A stretch of DNA of 5,119 nucleotides from an uncultured Clostridia bacterium (GCA_945867445.1 CAMBID010000072.1:1-5119); one strand, 5' to 3'; positions 1 through 4,681 are shown, counted from the stretch's first letter. The notes: a model not told the origin generated them from the letters alone. Numbers and translations: made by a program.

Positions 1-1
1 C

Positions 2-196
2 GACATCAAGGGCGTGCAGATGAAGATCGAGTGGGGCAGCCAGATCCGCTCCTACGTCTTCATGCCCTACCAGCTGGTGAAGGACACCCGCACGGGCTAT
101 GAGACCGGCGGCATCAGCGCCGTGATGGACGGCGACCTGGACGGGTTCATCAACGCGTATCTCACCCAGCAGGCCACCGGGGAGCTGAAGAAGTAA
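2..196 (+). CDS. prfB: Peptide chain release factor 2, C-terminal end (partial)
   Basis: This is the last 64 codons of RF2, which recognises UGA and UAA stop codons and triggers peptidyl-tRNA hydrolysis on the ribosome; the 5' part lies outside the window. The frame opens at base 2 and ends at TAA (194-196). The visible residues carry the typical class-I release factor tail: the block [15 protein letters not shown] (here [11 protein letters not shown]), then [10 protein letters not shown], then [15 protein letters not shown]. The HPY position of Bacillus RF2 reads MPY here, and the KDxRT and DGDLDxFI signatures separate RF2 from RF1. The catalytic GGQ loop and the programmed frameshift site lie upstream and cannot be checked. 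A short Q/K-rich tail ([10 protein letters not shown]) closes the protein. Next on this strand is the MATE gene, 380 bp away and probably a separate transcript. Family assignment is firm. Confidence 0.95.
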   Translation, partial: DIKGVQMKIEWGSQIRSYVFMPYQLVKDTRTGYETGGISAVMDGDLDGFINAYLTQQATGELKK

Positions 197-203
197 TTTC
201 GTT

Positions 204-261
204 CAAAACAGCGGAGCGGTTTTGGACGAGGGGAACCCCGCCTGAACGCCGAGGCGTTCAG
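204..261 (+). terminator. Two hairpins after prfB, possible terminator
   Basis: Eight bases after the prfB stop, CAAAAC (204-209) pairs with GTTTTG (219-224) around a GC-rich loop. CTGAACGC (242-249) then pairs perfectly with GCGTTCAG (254-261) around a CGAG loop. Neither is followed by a clean T-run (the only Ts lie inside the first stem), so these are weak candidates for the end of the prfB transcript. They may instead belong to the repetitive stem-loop chain that fills this spacer. Confidence 0.3.
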
Positions 262-284
262 AGGATGGCGGGTGCCGCGTTCGG

Positions 285-317
285 GTGTGGACTTTGGCCA
301 AGCGCCAAAGTCCACAC
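285..317. repeat. Perfect 14-bp inverted repeat (stem-loop)
   Basis: GTGTGGACTTTGGC (285-298) is followed by a 5-base loop CAAGC (299-303) and its exact reverse complement (304-317). There is no T-tract on either side, so it does not look like an intrinsic terminator. It sits in the gene-free spacer between prfB and the MATE gene. It may be a structured RNA piece or part of a dispersed intergenic repeat; the perfect pairing is seen directly, the role is unknown. Confidence 0.7.
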
Positions 318-336
318 TTCGCTCCGCGAGAAGTGC

Positions 337-365
337 TTTTCCCGCCGTACATGCCGCCGGGAAAA
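337..365. repeat. 8-bp inverted repeat TTTTCCCG / CGGGAAAA
   Basis: TTTTCCCG (337-344) pairs exactly with CGGGAAAA (358-365) around a 13-base GC-rich loop. On the minus strand it would be a GC-then-T structure running away from the MATE gene. It lies between the 14-bp hairpin (285-317) and the ATACT-bounded element (392-529), so the spacer is almost entirely made of foldable segments. Function unknown. Confidence 0.5.
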
Positions 366-400
366 AATCGGTTCTTTTCGCCGGTGACTTGATACTACTC

Positions 401-429
401 TCCCATTAAAATAAGATATTTTAATGGGA
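401..429. repeat. 13-bp perfect stem inside element A
   Basis: TCCCATTAAAATA (401-413), a 3-base AGA loop and the exact reverse complement (417-429). The stem is AT-rich in a GC-rich background. Its left arm and the preceding bases (ATACTACTCTCCCAT) match the end of the element at 4563-4619 read on the minus strand (ATACTGCTCTCCCAT), which ties the two elements together. Confidence 0.75.
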
Positions 430-488
430 ACCGCCGCGCTTTGCGCGTCGGTGCGTTTCCTAAGAATCCAACGCGCCGTTGGCGCTAT

Positions 489-514
489 AAAAACAAGACA
501 ATTGTCTTGTTTTT
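489..514. repeat. 26-bp perfect palindrome at the right end of element A
   Basis: The sequence AAAAACAAGACAA (489-501) is followed immediately by its exact reverse complement (502-514), with no spacer. A related palindrome is at 4573-4608. As DNA it could be an operator for a dimeric regulator. As RNA it gives an AT-rich stem ending in five Ts on either strand, so a bidirectional weak terminator is the alternative. Because it is a palindrome, both strands appear to encode the same KNKTIVLF-type peptide, which is a by-product and not evidence for a gene. Confidence 0.8.
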
Positions 515-529
515 CATGGATTCTAGTAT
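502..529 (+). promoter_or_regulatory. Candidate promoter for the MATE gene at the element A end
   Basis: TTGTCT (502-507) and TAGTAT (524-529) are spaced by 16 bp and could serve as -35 and -10 boxes; a shifted -10, TATGAT (527-532), with 19 bp spacing is the alternative. The -35 lies inside the right arm of the 26-bp palindrome, so a protein bound there would compete with RNA polymerase. The same arrangement with the same spacing occurs on the minus strand upstream of xth (4563-4590). Promoter use is inferred from sequence only. Confidence 0.4.
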
Positions 530-541
530 GATATCCGCTAC

Positions 542-567
542 CCCGCCGGCGGGCGGCCAGAAAGGAA
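542..567 (+). promoter_or_regulatory. GC-rich leader palindrome and ribosome binding site of the MATE gene
   Basis: CCCGCCGGCGGG (542-553) is a self-complementary 12-mer lying just downstream of the expected transcription start. AAAGGAA (561-567) then acts as Shine-Dalgarno about ten bases before the ATG at 577. The second in-frame ATG (583) is too far from this site, which supports the 577 start. The xth leader has a comparable hairpin between promoter-like boxes and ribosome binding site. Confidence 0.5.
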
Positions 568-576
568 ACTTGCCCC

Positions 577-1953
577 ATGGATATGGAAAAGACCCCGCGC
601 GGGGAAAACAAGATGGGCGTCCTGCCGGAGGGAAGGCTCCTGGCCGGCATGGCGGTGCCCATGATGATCTCCATGCTGTTCCAAGCCCTCTACAACGTGG
701 TGGACAGCGTGTTCGTCGCCATGCTGAGCCAGGATGCCATGAACGCCGTGTCCCTGGCCTTCCCCCTGCAGACATTGATGATCGCGGCGGCGGGCGGCAC
801 CGGCGTGGGCATGAACGCCCTGGTCTCCCGGTCCCTGGGGGAAAAGCGGCAGGAGTTCGCCGACCGCGCGGCCAACGTCGGCATCTTCCTGAACCTTTGC
901 AGCGCCGTGCTCTTCGCCGTCATCGGCATCACCCTGGGGCGGCCCTTCTTCCTGGCCCAGACCCAGAACCCCGTCATCGTGGACTACGGCACGGATTACA
1001 TCGGCGTCTGTCTCGGGGCCTCTCTCGGCCTTTTCAGCCAGTTCTGCTTTGAGCGGCTGCTGCAGGCCACGGGCCGCACCAAGCTCTCCATGCTCTCCCA
1101 GATCGTGGGGGCGGCGGTGAACATCGTCATGGATCCCATCCTGATCTTCGGCCTTCTGGGCTTTCCCCGGCTGGAGGTGGCGGGCGCGGCCATCGCAACG
1201 GTGCTGGGACAGATCCTGGCGGCGGGCCTGGCATTTTACCTCAACCTCCGCCACAATCCGGAGCTCCATTTCCGCCGGCGCTTCCTCCGCTGGAACGGCG
1301 CCATCGCCCGGGAGATCTACCGCATCGGCGTGCCCTCCATCATCATGCAGTCCATCGGCTCCGTGATGACCTTCGGCATGAACAAAATTCTCATCGGCTT
1401 CACCGAGGCGGCCACGGCGGTCTTCGGGGCCTATTTCAAGCTCCAGAGCTTCATCTTTATGCCGGTCTTCGGCCTCAATAACGCCATGGTGCCGATTGTC
1501 AGCTATAACTACGGCGCGGCGCGGATGGATCGGGTGAAGCGGACCTTCCGGCTGACGGTGGTAACGGCCATCGCCATCATGAGCGTGGGCTGCCTGCTCT
1601 TTGAGACCATCCCTGCCCAGCTCCTGGGCTTCTTCTCCCCGTCGGAGGAGATGCTCTCCATCGGTCTTGCAGCCCTGCGGATCATCGGCGTCACCTTCCC
1701 TCTCGCGGGCTTCTGTATCATCGCGGGGTCCATGTTCCAGGCCATCGGCAACCCCATCCACAGTCTCGTGGTCTCCGTCTGCCGGCAGCTGGTGGTGCTG
1801 CTGCCCTCGGCATATTTGCTCTCCCTCAGCGGGCGGCTGGAGCTGGTCTGGCTCAGCTTCCCCATCGCGGAGCTGGTGAGCCTGACCCTCAGCGCCATCT
1901 TCCTGCGGCGCACCCTTCGGGCGGCGGACGCCCGGATGGGCGCGCACGGCTGA
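577..1953 (+). CDS. MATE family efflux transporter
   Basis: This 458-residue inner-membrane protein is close to the usual MATE length (about 440-460). MATE proteins export cationic drugs, dyes or metabolites in exchange for Na+ or H+. The sequence is hydrophobic throughout, in two six-helix halves. Family landmarks are an N-terminal start GVLPEGRLL (14-22) leading into helix 1, the LFQALYNVVDSVFV block (34-47), GTGVGMNALVSRSLGEKR (74-91), and ERLLQATGRTKLSML...VNIVMDPILIFG (159-192), the typical end of the first half. The second half repeats this plan (GVPSIIMQSIG, then NYGAARMDRVKR, then FQAIGNPIHSLVVSVCRQ). The start at 577 is chosen because AAAGGAA lies about ten bases upstream. It is probably monocistronic: the spacer to prfB is 380 bp and a strong hairpin follows the stop. 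The substrate cannot be read from sequence. It belongs to the broad COG0534 group; placement among NorM, MepA or DinF types is uncertain. Confidence 0.93.
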   Translation: MDMEKTPRGENKMGVLPEGRLLAGMAVPMMISMLFQALYNVVDSVFVAMLSQDAMNAVSLAFPLQTLMIAAAGGTGVGMNALVSRSLGEKRQEFADRAANVGIFLNLCSAVLFAVIGITLGRPFFLAQTQNPVIVDYGTDYIGVCLGASLGLFSQFCFERLLQATGRTKLSMLSQIVGAAVNIVMDPILIFGLLGFPRLEVAGAAIATVLGQILAAGLAFYLNLRHNPELHFRRRFLRWNGAIAREIYRIGVPSIIMQSIGSVMTFGMNKILIGFTEAATAVFGAYFKLQSFIFMPVFGLNNAMVPIVSYNYGAARMDRVKRTFRLTVVTAIAIMSVGCLLFETIPAQLLGFFSPSEEMLSIGLAALRIIGVTFPLAGFCIIAGSMFQAIGNPIHSLVVSVCRQLVVLLPSAYLLSLSGRLELVWLSFPIAELVSLTLSAIFLRRTLRAADARMGAHG

Positions 1954-1963
1954 CCGAAAAGAA

Positions 1964-2007
1964 CCCCGCCCCCGTTCCCACATGGAAACGGGGGCGGGGC
2001 TTCGTTT
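1964..2007 (+). terminator. Intrinsic terminator after the MATE gene
   Basis: CCCCGCCCCCGTT (1964-1976) pairs perfectly over 13 bp with 1987-1999 around a CCCACATGGA loop, beginning 10 bases after the TGA stop. It is followed by CTTCGTTTCCC, a short, interrupted T-rich stretch. The very strong GC stem fits a Rho-independent terminator, although the T-tract is poor. Confidence 0.75.
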
Positions 2008-2036
2008 CCCGCCGCGGCTTCCTCCGAAAACCTGAC

Positions 2037-2057
2037 AAAAAGCTTTCGCTTTTGTTT
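2037..2057 (+). terminator. Small A/T-arm hairpin, possible backup terminator
   Basis: AAAAGC (2038-2043) pairs with GCTTTT (2048-2053) around a TTTC loop, followed by GTTTAT. It lies directly before the MITE-like element and could back up the 1964-2007 terminator. The stem is short, so this is tentative. Confidence 0.35.
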
Positions 2058-2218
2058 ATACTAATTCTTGATAAAAAGATTGAATCAGCAGCGCAGGGAT
2101 ATTGGTGCAAGACAAGGCAGCGGAGCGCCGCCATACTTTGTGTATGGCAAGTGACGATAACGCAGTATTGCGCCAATAGACCAAGCTGATATTAAAGATT
2201 TTTATCAAGAACTAGTAT
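2058..2218. mobile_element. 161-bp nested palindromic MITE-like element B
   Basis: The terminal inverted repeats are 20 bp with one mismatch: ATACTAATTCTTGATAAAAA (2058-2077) against the complement of 2199-2218 (ATACTAGTTCTTGATAAAAA). A second layer inside pairs TATTGGTGCAA (2100-2110) with TTGCGCCAATA (2168-2178), one mismatch. At the centre CCATAC (2131-2136) pairs with GTATGG (2142-2147). The whole element can thus fold into one long cruciform or hairpin. It holds no credible gene and is AT-richer at its ends than the surroundings. TTA flanks both sides if the ends are taken as TACTA/TAGTA, and TA if taken as CTA/TAG, so a 2-3 bp target duplication of the Tc1/IS630 kind is possible but not provable here. 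It sits between two convergent genes. Family and transposase are unknown. Confidence 0.7.
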
Positions 2219-2271
2219 TATGGGAAGCGCGTCCGGTTTTATGAGACGGGCGCGCATCCTGCACGCCGCCA

Positions 2272-2320
2272 GTGCGCGAAGCGCACGGGATCTCAAAGGA
2301 ATGGATCCCCTTTGAGATCC
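2272..2320 (-). terminator. Two tandem hairpins at the end of the xth-tatD-radical SAM operon
   Basis: Immediately after the radical SAM stop (minus strand) a 12-bp perfect stem forms between 2309-2320 and 2288-2299 (GGATCTCAAAGG and complement; loop 2300-2308). A second stem follows, GTGCGC-GAA-GCGCAC (2272-2286). Neither is followed by a T-run, so termination may be Rho-dependent or the hairpins may protect the mRNA 3' end. The remaining bases 2219-2271 show nothing else recognisable. Confidence 0.45.
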
Positions 2321-2323
2321 GTA

Positions 2324-2941
2324 TCAGCCGCTGATATAGGTCCTTACCCGGTAGGTGGCGCCGATCTCCTCCTCGCAGATCCTGCGGCAGGCCTCGATCT
2401 CCTCCCTGGGGATGGTGTCCACCACGGTCATCATCACCTGGGGGACGTACTGCCGGACCTCCCTGGCAAAGGTCTTCATGGCCTCGTAGGCGTCGGGGTA
2501 AACGGGATGGCAGAGGGCGTTGTACTTCTCCGCCGTGTCGGTATTCAGGGAGATGGAAACCATGTCGAAGCGGCCGGCGAAGTCGGGGGCCACGTCCCGG
2601 CCGTGGATCAGGGAGGCGGTGCCGTTGGTGTCCATCCGGGTAAAGATCTTCTCGCCCTTCTCCTTCATCCGGTCGATGACCCAGCAGATATCCTCCAGCC
2701 GGTAGCTGGGCTCGCCGAAGCCACAGAAGACCAGCTGAGCGTATTTCGTCAGGTCATGGCTCTCGATGGAGGCCAGGATCTCCTCCTTGGTGGGTTCGCG
2801 CTCCAGCCAGAGGTTGTCGGTATAGATGCTGCCGGGCGCGTTGCGCCGCAGGCAGAACTCACAGGCGAAGTCACAGCGGTTGGTGGTGTTTACATACAGG
2901 TTGCCGCCGTACTCATAGGTGATGGTAAAGCCTTTCTGCAT
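2324..2941 (-). CDS. TatD-associated radical SAM protein
   Basis: A 205-residue cytoplasmic radical SAM protein, short for the superfamily. It has the 4Fe-4S/SAM motif CDFACEFC (C23, C27, C30), the SAM-contacting GFGEP (74-78), a RMDTNG strand (102-107) and VSISLNT (128-134), all expected of a partial TIM barrel; it ends at RVRTYISG with no extra cluster domain visible. The start ATG (2939-2941) is chosen because AAAGGA precedes it by 9 bases and translation from there begins just before the barrel. The frame stays open further upstream to 3247, but that extension overlaps tatD and is low-complexity R/P/S-rich, so it is rejected. It lies 58 bp behind tatD and matches the small family annotated as radical SAM, TatD family-associated. 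The reaction and substrate are unknown. Family assignment is good, function open. Confidence 0.85.
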   Translation of the reverse strand: MQKGFTITYEYGGNLYVNTTNRCDFACEFCLRRNAPGSIYTDNLWLEREPTKEEILASIESHDLTKYAQLVFCGFGEPSYRLEDICWVIDRMKEKGEKIFTRMDTNGTASLIHGRDVAPDFAGRFDMVSISLNTDTAEKYNALCHPVYPDAYEAMKTFAREVRQYVPQVMMTVVDTIPREEIEACRRICEEEIGATYRVRTYISG

Positions 2942-2999
2942 AGTGTCACGTCCTTTCAGACATGGGATTTTGTGGAAAATTATGTTGAAAAGTGGAAAA
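2942..2999 (-). promoter_or_regulatory. AT-rich tatD-radical SAM spacer: RBS, repeated TTTTCCAC, possible promoter
   Basis: On the minus strand this 58-bp spacer reads TTTTCCAC twice (complement of 2992-2999 and 2972-2979), 20 bp apart in the same direction, then AAAGGA (complement of 2951-2956) as ribosome binding site. CATAAT (complement of 2979-2984) could be a -10 box, but no good -35 is seen. TTTTCCACA (complement of 2971-2979) also fits the relaxed DnaA-box pattern TTWTNCACA. The spacer is strikingly AT-rich beside its GC-rich neighbours, so an internal promoter or control site is plausible but unproven. The ribosome binding site is the secure part. Confidence 0.4.
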
Positions 3000-3764
3000 C
3001 TATGGAATACGGTAGAAGCGCCTTCCGTTATAGAAGGTGGCGTCCTCCGCCTCTGACAGGGAGACGCCATGGCTCTCTGCGATTTTTTCCGCCACGGCGC
3101 GGAGCCAGTCGCTCCGGTTGCGTTTGCCCCGGTAGGGCACCGGGGAGAGCCAGGGGGCGTCGGACTCGATGAGGATCCGGTCCAGAGGCACGGAGGCGAT
3201 GACCTCCGGAGCCTTGCGGGCGTTCTTATAGGTGACGGGGCCGTCAAAGCCCAGATACCAGCCCCGCTGCCAGAGGAGCTTCGCCATCTCCACGCTGCCG
3301 GAGAAGCAGTGGAAGACGCCGTCCAGGTCCGGGAACTCCCGGATCATGGCGAGACTGTCCGCATGGGCCTCCCGGTCATGGACGATGACGGGGAGGCTCA
3401 GCTCCCGGGCAAGCTGAAGCTGGCGGCGGAAGACCGTCTGCTGCTCCTCTTTCCCGGGGTTGTCCTCCCAGTGGTAGTCCAGGCCGATCTCACCGATGGC
3501 CACCACCTTGGGGTGCCGGGCAAGCTGGCGGAGGGCGTCGTAGTCCGCCTCCGTGACGCCGCCGCACTCCTCCGGATGGATGCCCACGGCGGCGTAGACG
3601 AAGTCATATTCCTCCGCCAGTTCTACCGCCCGGCGGGAGGAGGAAAGGTCGCAGCCGGGGTTCAGGATGAGGCCCACGCCGTTTTCCTTCAGCTCCGCGA
3701 AGAGCCGGGCGCGGTCGGGATCGTAGATGGGGTCGTCATAATGAGCATGGGTGTCAAAGATCAT
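3000..3764 (-). CDS. tatD: TatD family metal-dependent hydrolase (putative deoxyribonuclease)
   Basis: A 254-residue TIM-barrel hydrolase of the amidohydrolase superfamily, typical TatD length (about 250-265). All metal ligands are visible: DTHAH (H6, H8), GEIGLDYHW (E92), PVIVHDREA (H129), VFHCFSGS (H152) and ESDAPWLSP (D202). TatD proteins of E. coli and others have 3'-5' exonuclease/DNase activity and are linked to repair of oxidised DNA and to DNA breakdown; the name does not imply a role in Tat protein export. The ATG at 3762-3764 has GGAGG (complement of 3773-3777) about 8 bases upstream, inside the end of xth. Only 3 bp separate the xth stop from this start, so the two are almost certainly cotranscribed and probably translationally coupled. 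In many Clostridia the TatD paralogue next to a radical SAM gene is distinct from the ksgA/rnmV-linked copy; which one this is cannot be decided here. Confidence 0.93.
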   Translation of the reverse strand: MIFDTHAHYDDPIYDPDRARLFAELKENGVGLILNPGCDLSSSRRAVELAEEYDFVYAAVGIHPEECGGVTEADYDALRQLARHPKVVAIGEIGLDYHWEDNPGKEEQQTVFRRQLQLARELSLPVIVHDREAHADSLAMIREFPDLDGVFHCFSGSVEMAKLLWQRGWYLGFDGPVTYKNARKAPEVIASVPLDRILIESDAPWLSPVPYRGKRNRSDWLRAVAEKIAESHGVSLSEAEDATFYNGRRFYRIP

Positions 3765-3767
3765 GGC

Positions 3768-4523
3768 TCAGTCCTCCAGGTCCAGCAGGACGGGGCAGTG
3801 GTCGCTGCCCAGGACCTCGTCCAGGATGTCAGCGGTGCGGACCCTGGGCAGCAGGCGTTCGGAGATCAGGAAGTAGTCGATGCGCCACCCCACGTTCCGC
3901 TCCCGGGCCCGGGTGCGGAAGCTCCACCAGGAGTAGCGGTCCCGGGCATCCGGGTGCAGGCGGCGGAAGGAATCCGCGAAGCCGGCGGAGAGCAGCTCCT
4001 CCAGCTTGCCCCGCTCCTGGTCGGAGAAGCCGGGGTTATTGTGGTTGGCGTCGGGATTTTTCAGGTCAATGTCTTCCCGGGCCACGTTGAGATCGCCGCA
4101 GAGCACCACGGGTTTTACCTTGTCCAGCTGGCAGAGGTAGGCCCGGAGGTCGTCCTCCCAGAGCATCCGGTAGTCGATGCGCTTCAGCCCGTCCTGGGAG
4201 TTGGGGGTGTAGCAGCAGACGAGATAAAACCCATCAAACTCCGCCGTGATGACCCGGCCCTCATGGCGGTGGAGGTCGTCCCCGAAGTCATAGGTGACGG
4301 AGAGGGGCTGCCGGCGGGTGAAGACGGCGGTGCCGGAGTAGCCTTTCTTATCGGCGCTGTTCCAGTAGCGGGTGTAGCCCGGCAGCTCGAACTCCGCCTG
4401 CTCCGGGCGCATCTTGGTCTCCTGCAGGCAGATGACGTCGGCATCCACGATGCCGCAGAACGTAAGAAAGCCCTTGCCGAGACAGGCCCGCAGGCCGTTG
4501 ACGTTCCAGGAAACCAGCTTCAT
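3768..4523 (-). CDS. xth: Exodeoxyribonuclease III / AP endonuclease (base excision repair)
   Basis: A 251-residue Mg2+-dependent enzyme of the exonuclease-endonuclease-phosphatase fold, matching ExoA/ExoIII length. It cuts DNA 5' of abasic sites, cleans blocked 3' ends and degrades duplex DNA from the 3' end. Catalytic motifs are intact: SWNVNGLRA (N7), LQETK (E35), YTPNSQ (Y105), GDLNVA (D144, N146), NPGFSDQER (164-171, DNA-gripping loop), WRIDYFL (D216) and GSDHCPV (D241, H242). The ATG at 4521-4523 follows a near-perfect AAAGGAGG (complement of 4531-4538) by 7 bases. It is the first gene of a minus-strand operon with tatD and the radical SAM gene. Upstream is the palindromic element at 4563-4619, which carries promoter-like boxes reading towards this gene. 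The family is certain; the symbol could equally be exoA. Confidence 0.96.
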   Translation of the reverse strand: MKLVSWNVNGLRACLGKGFLTFCGIVDADVICLQETKMRPEQAEFELPGYTRYWNSADKKGYSGTAVFTRRQPLSVTYDFGDDLHRHEGRVITAEFDGFYLVCCYTPNSQDGLKRIDYRMLWEDDLRAYLCQLDKVKPVVLCGDLNVAREDIDLKNPDANHNNPGFSDQERGKLEELLSAGFADSFRRLHPDARDRYSWWSFRTRARERNVGWRIDYFLISERLLPRVRTADILDEVLGSDHCPVLLDLED

Positions 4524-4530
4524 AGGGAGT

Positions 4531-4555
4531 CCTCCTTTGGGCGGGCGAAGCCCGC
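4531..4555 (-). promoter_or_regulatory. xth leader hairpin and strong ribosome binding site
   Basis: GCGGGC-TTC-GCCCGC (minus strand, 4555-4541) is a perfect 6-bp stem that ends two bases before AAAGGAGG (4538-4531). If transcription starts about 7 bases after the TAGTAT box at 4568-4563, this stem is nearly at the 5' end of the mRNA, where it could stabilise the message or tune access to the ribosome binding site. Confidence 0.55.
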
Positions 4556-4562
4556 GATTCTG

Positions 4563-4590
4563 ATACTAGGATCCATGAAAAACAAGACAA
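4563..4590 (-). promoter_or_regulatory. Candidate promoter for the xth operon at the element C end
   Basis: On the minus strand TTGTCT (4590-4585) and TAGTAT (4568-4563) are spaced by 16 bp, the same boxes and spacing as at 502-529 before the MATE gene. The 29 nt from 4591 to 4563 differ from 501-529 at one base only. The -35 overlaps a palindrome arm. Promoter activity is inferred. Confidence 0.4.
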
Positions 4591-4619
4591 TCGCCTTGTT
4601 TTTCATGGGAGAGCAGTAT
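4563..4619 (-). mobile_element. 57-bp ATACT-ended palindromic element C
   Basis: The left end reads ATACTAGGATCCATGAAAAA inward, and the right end read inward on the other strand reads ATACTGCTCTCCCATGAAAA. The arms meet in a perfect 14-bp stem (4573-4586 with 4595-4608) and an 8-base centre ACAATCGC. On the minus strand the centre can continue pairing through two G-U wobbles. The outer ends match those of elements A (392-529) and B (2058-2218), so this is the smallest member of the family seen here. It lies between the terminator of the TPR gene and the xth start, in the same orientation relative to its downstream gene as element A. No coding capacity is credible. Confidence 0.6.
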
Positions 4620-4651
4620 GGCAGCATACCCGAGTATACCGCAGGCGGGAG

Positions 4652-4681
4652 AAAAAAGCAATCCTCCCCGTGGGGGGAGGA
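4652..4681 (-). terminator. Intrinsic terminator after the TPR-protein gene
   Basis: On the minus strand TCCTCCCC (4681-4674) pairs with GGGGAGGA (4669-4662) over 8 bp around a CCAC loop, then ATTGC and a run of six Ts (4657-4652). This is a textbook Rho-independent terminator about 100 bp after the TPR stop. It separates that transcript from the xth operon. Confidence 0.75.

Larger units (their letters stand above)
392..529 (+). mobile_element. Palindromic ATACT-ended element A (138 bp, MITE-like)
   Basis: The left end reads ATACTACTCTCCCATTAAAA inward from 392. The right end read inward on the opposite strand from 529 is ATACTAGAATCCATGAAAAA. The two share ATACTA, CCAT and the A-run, so they form an imperfect terminal inverted repeat. 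Between them lie a 13-bp stem (401-429), a CGCGC-TTT-GCGCG hairpin (435-447, extended by CCG/CGG outside a mismatch), a CCAACG-CGC-CGTTGG hairpin (468-482) and a 26-bp perfect palindrome (489-514). It encodes no credible protein. The same ATACT termini bound the elements at 2058-2218 and 4563-4619, and the right-hand 29 nt are almost identical to the latter. It resembles a non-autonomous transposable repeat inserted between prfB and the MATE gene. No clear target-site duplication can be defined, so mobility is inferred. Confidence 0.55.

Noticed and set aside
392..529. CRISPR array or riboswitch as an explanation for the repeated palindromes
   Set aside because: There are no regularly spaced direct repeats with unique spacers, and no recognisable aptamer core; the repeats are inverted and dispersed.
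489..540. Small peptide KNKTIVLFFM, also readable on the opposite strand and at 4573-4608
   Set aside because: The similarity arises because the DNA is palindromic; no consistent start, ribosome binding site or stop arrangement supports translation.
538..1983. A 481-codon open frame on the minus strand opposite the MATE gene
   Set aside because: The product is a low-complexity H/D/G/E-rich sequence with no domain and no ribosome binding site, while the plus strand encodes an intact MATE transporter.
1889..2176. A 95-codon minus-strand frame across the MITE-like element
   Set aside because: It runs through terminal repeat, terminator and the MATE 3' end; the frame is explained by the repeat sequence, not by a gene.
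2312..3172. A 286-codon plus-strand frame opposite the radical SAM gene
   Set aside because: It starts at TTG inside the terminator hairpin and has a repetitive G/V/D composition, with no domain.
2942..3247. N-terminal extension of the radical SAM reading frame
   Set aside because: The extension overlaps tatD, is rich in R, P and S, and a clear AAAGGA site places the start at 2941.
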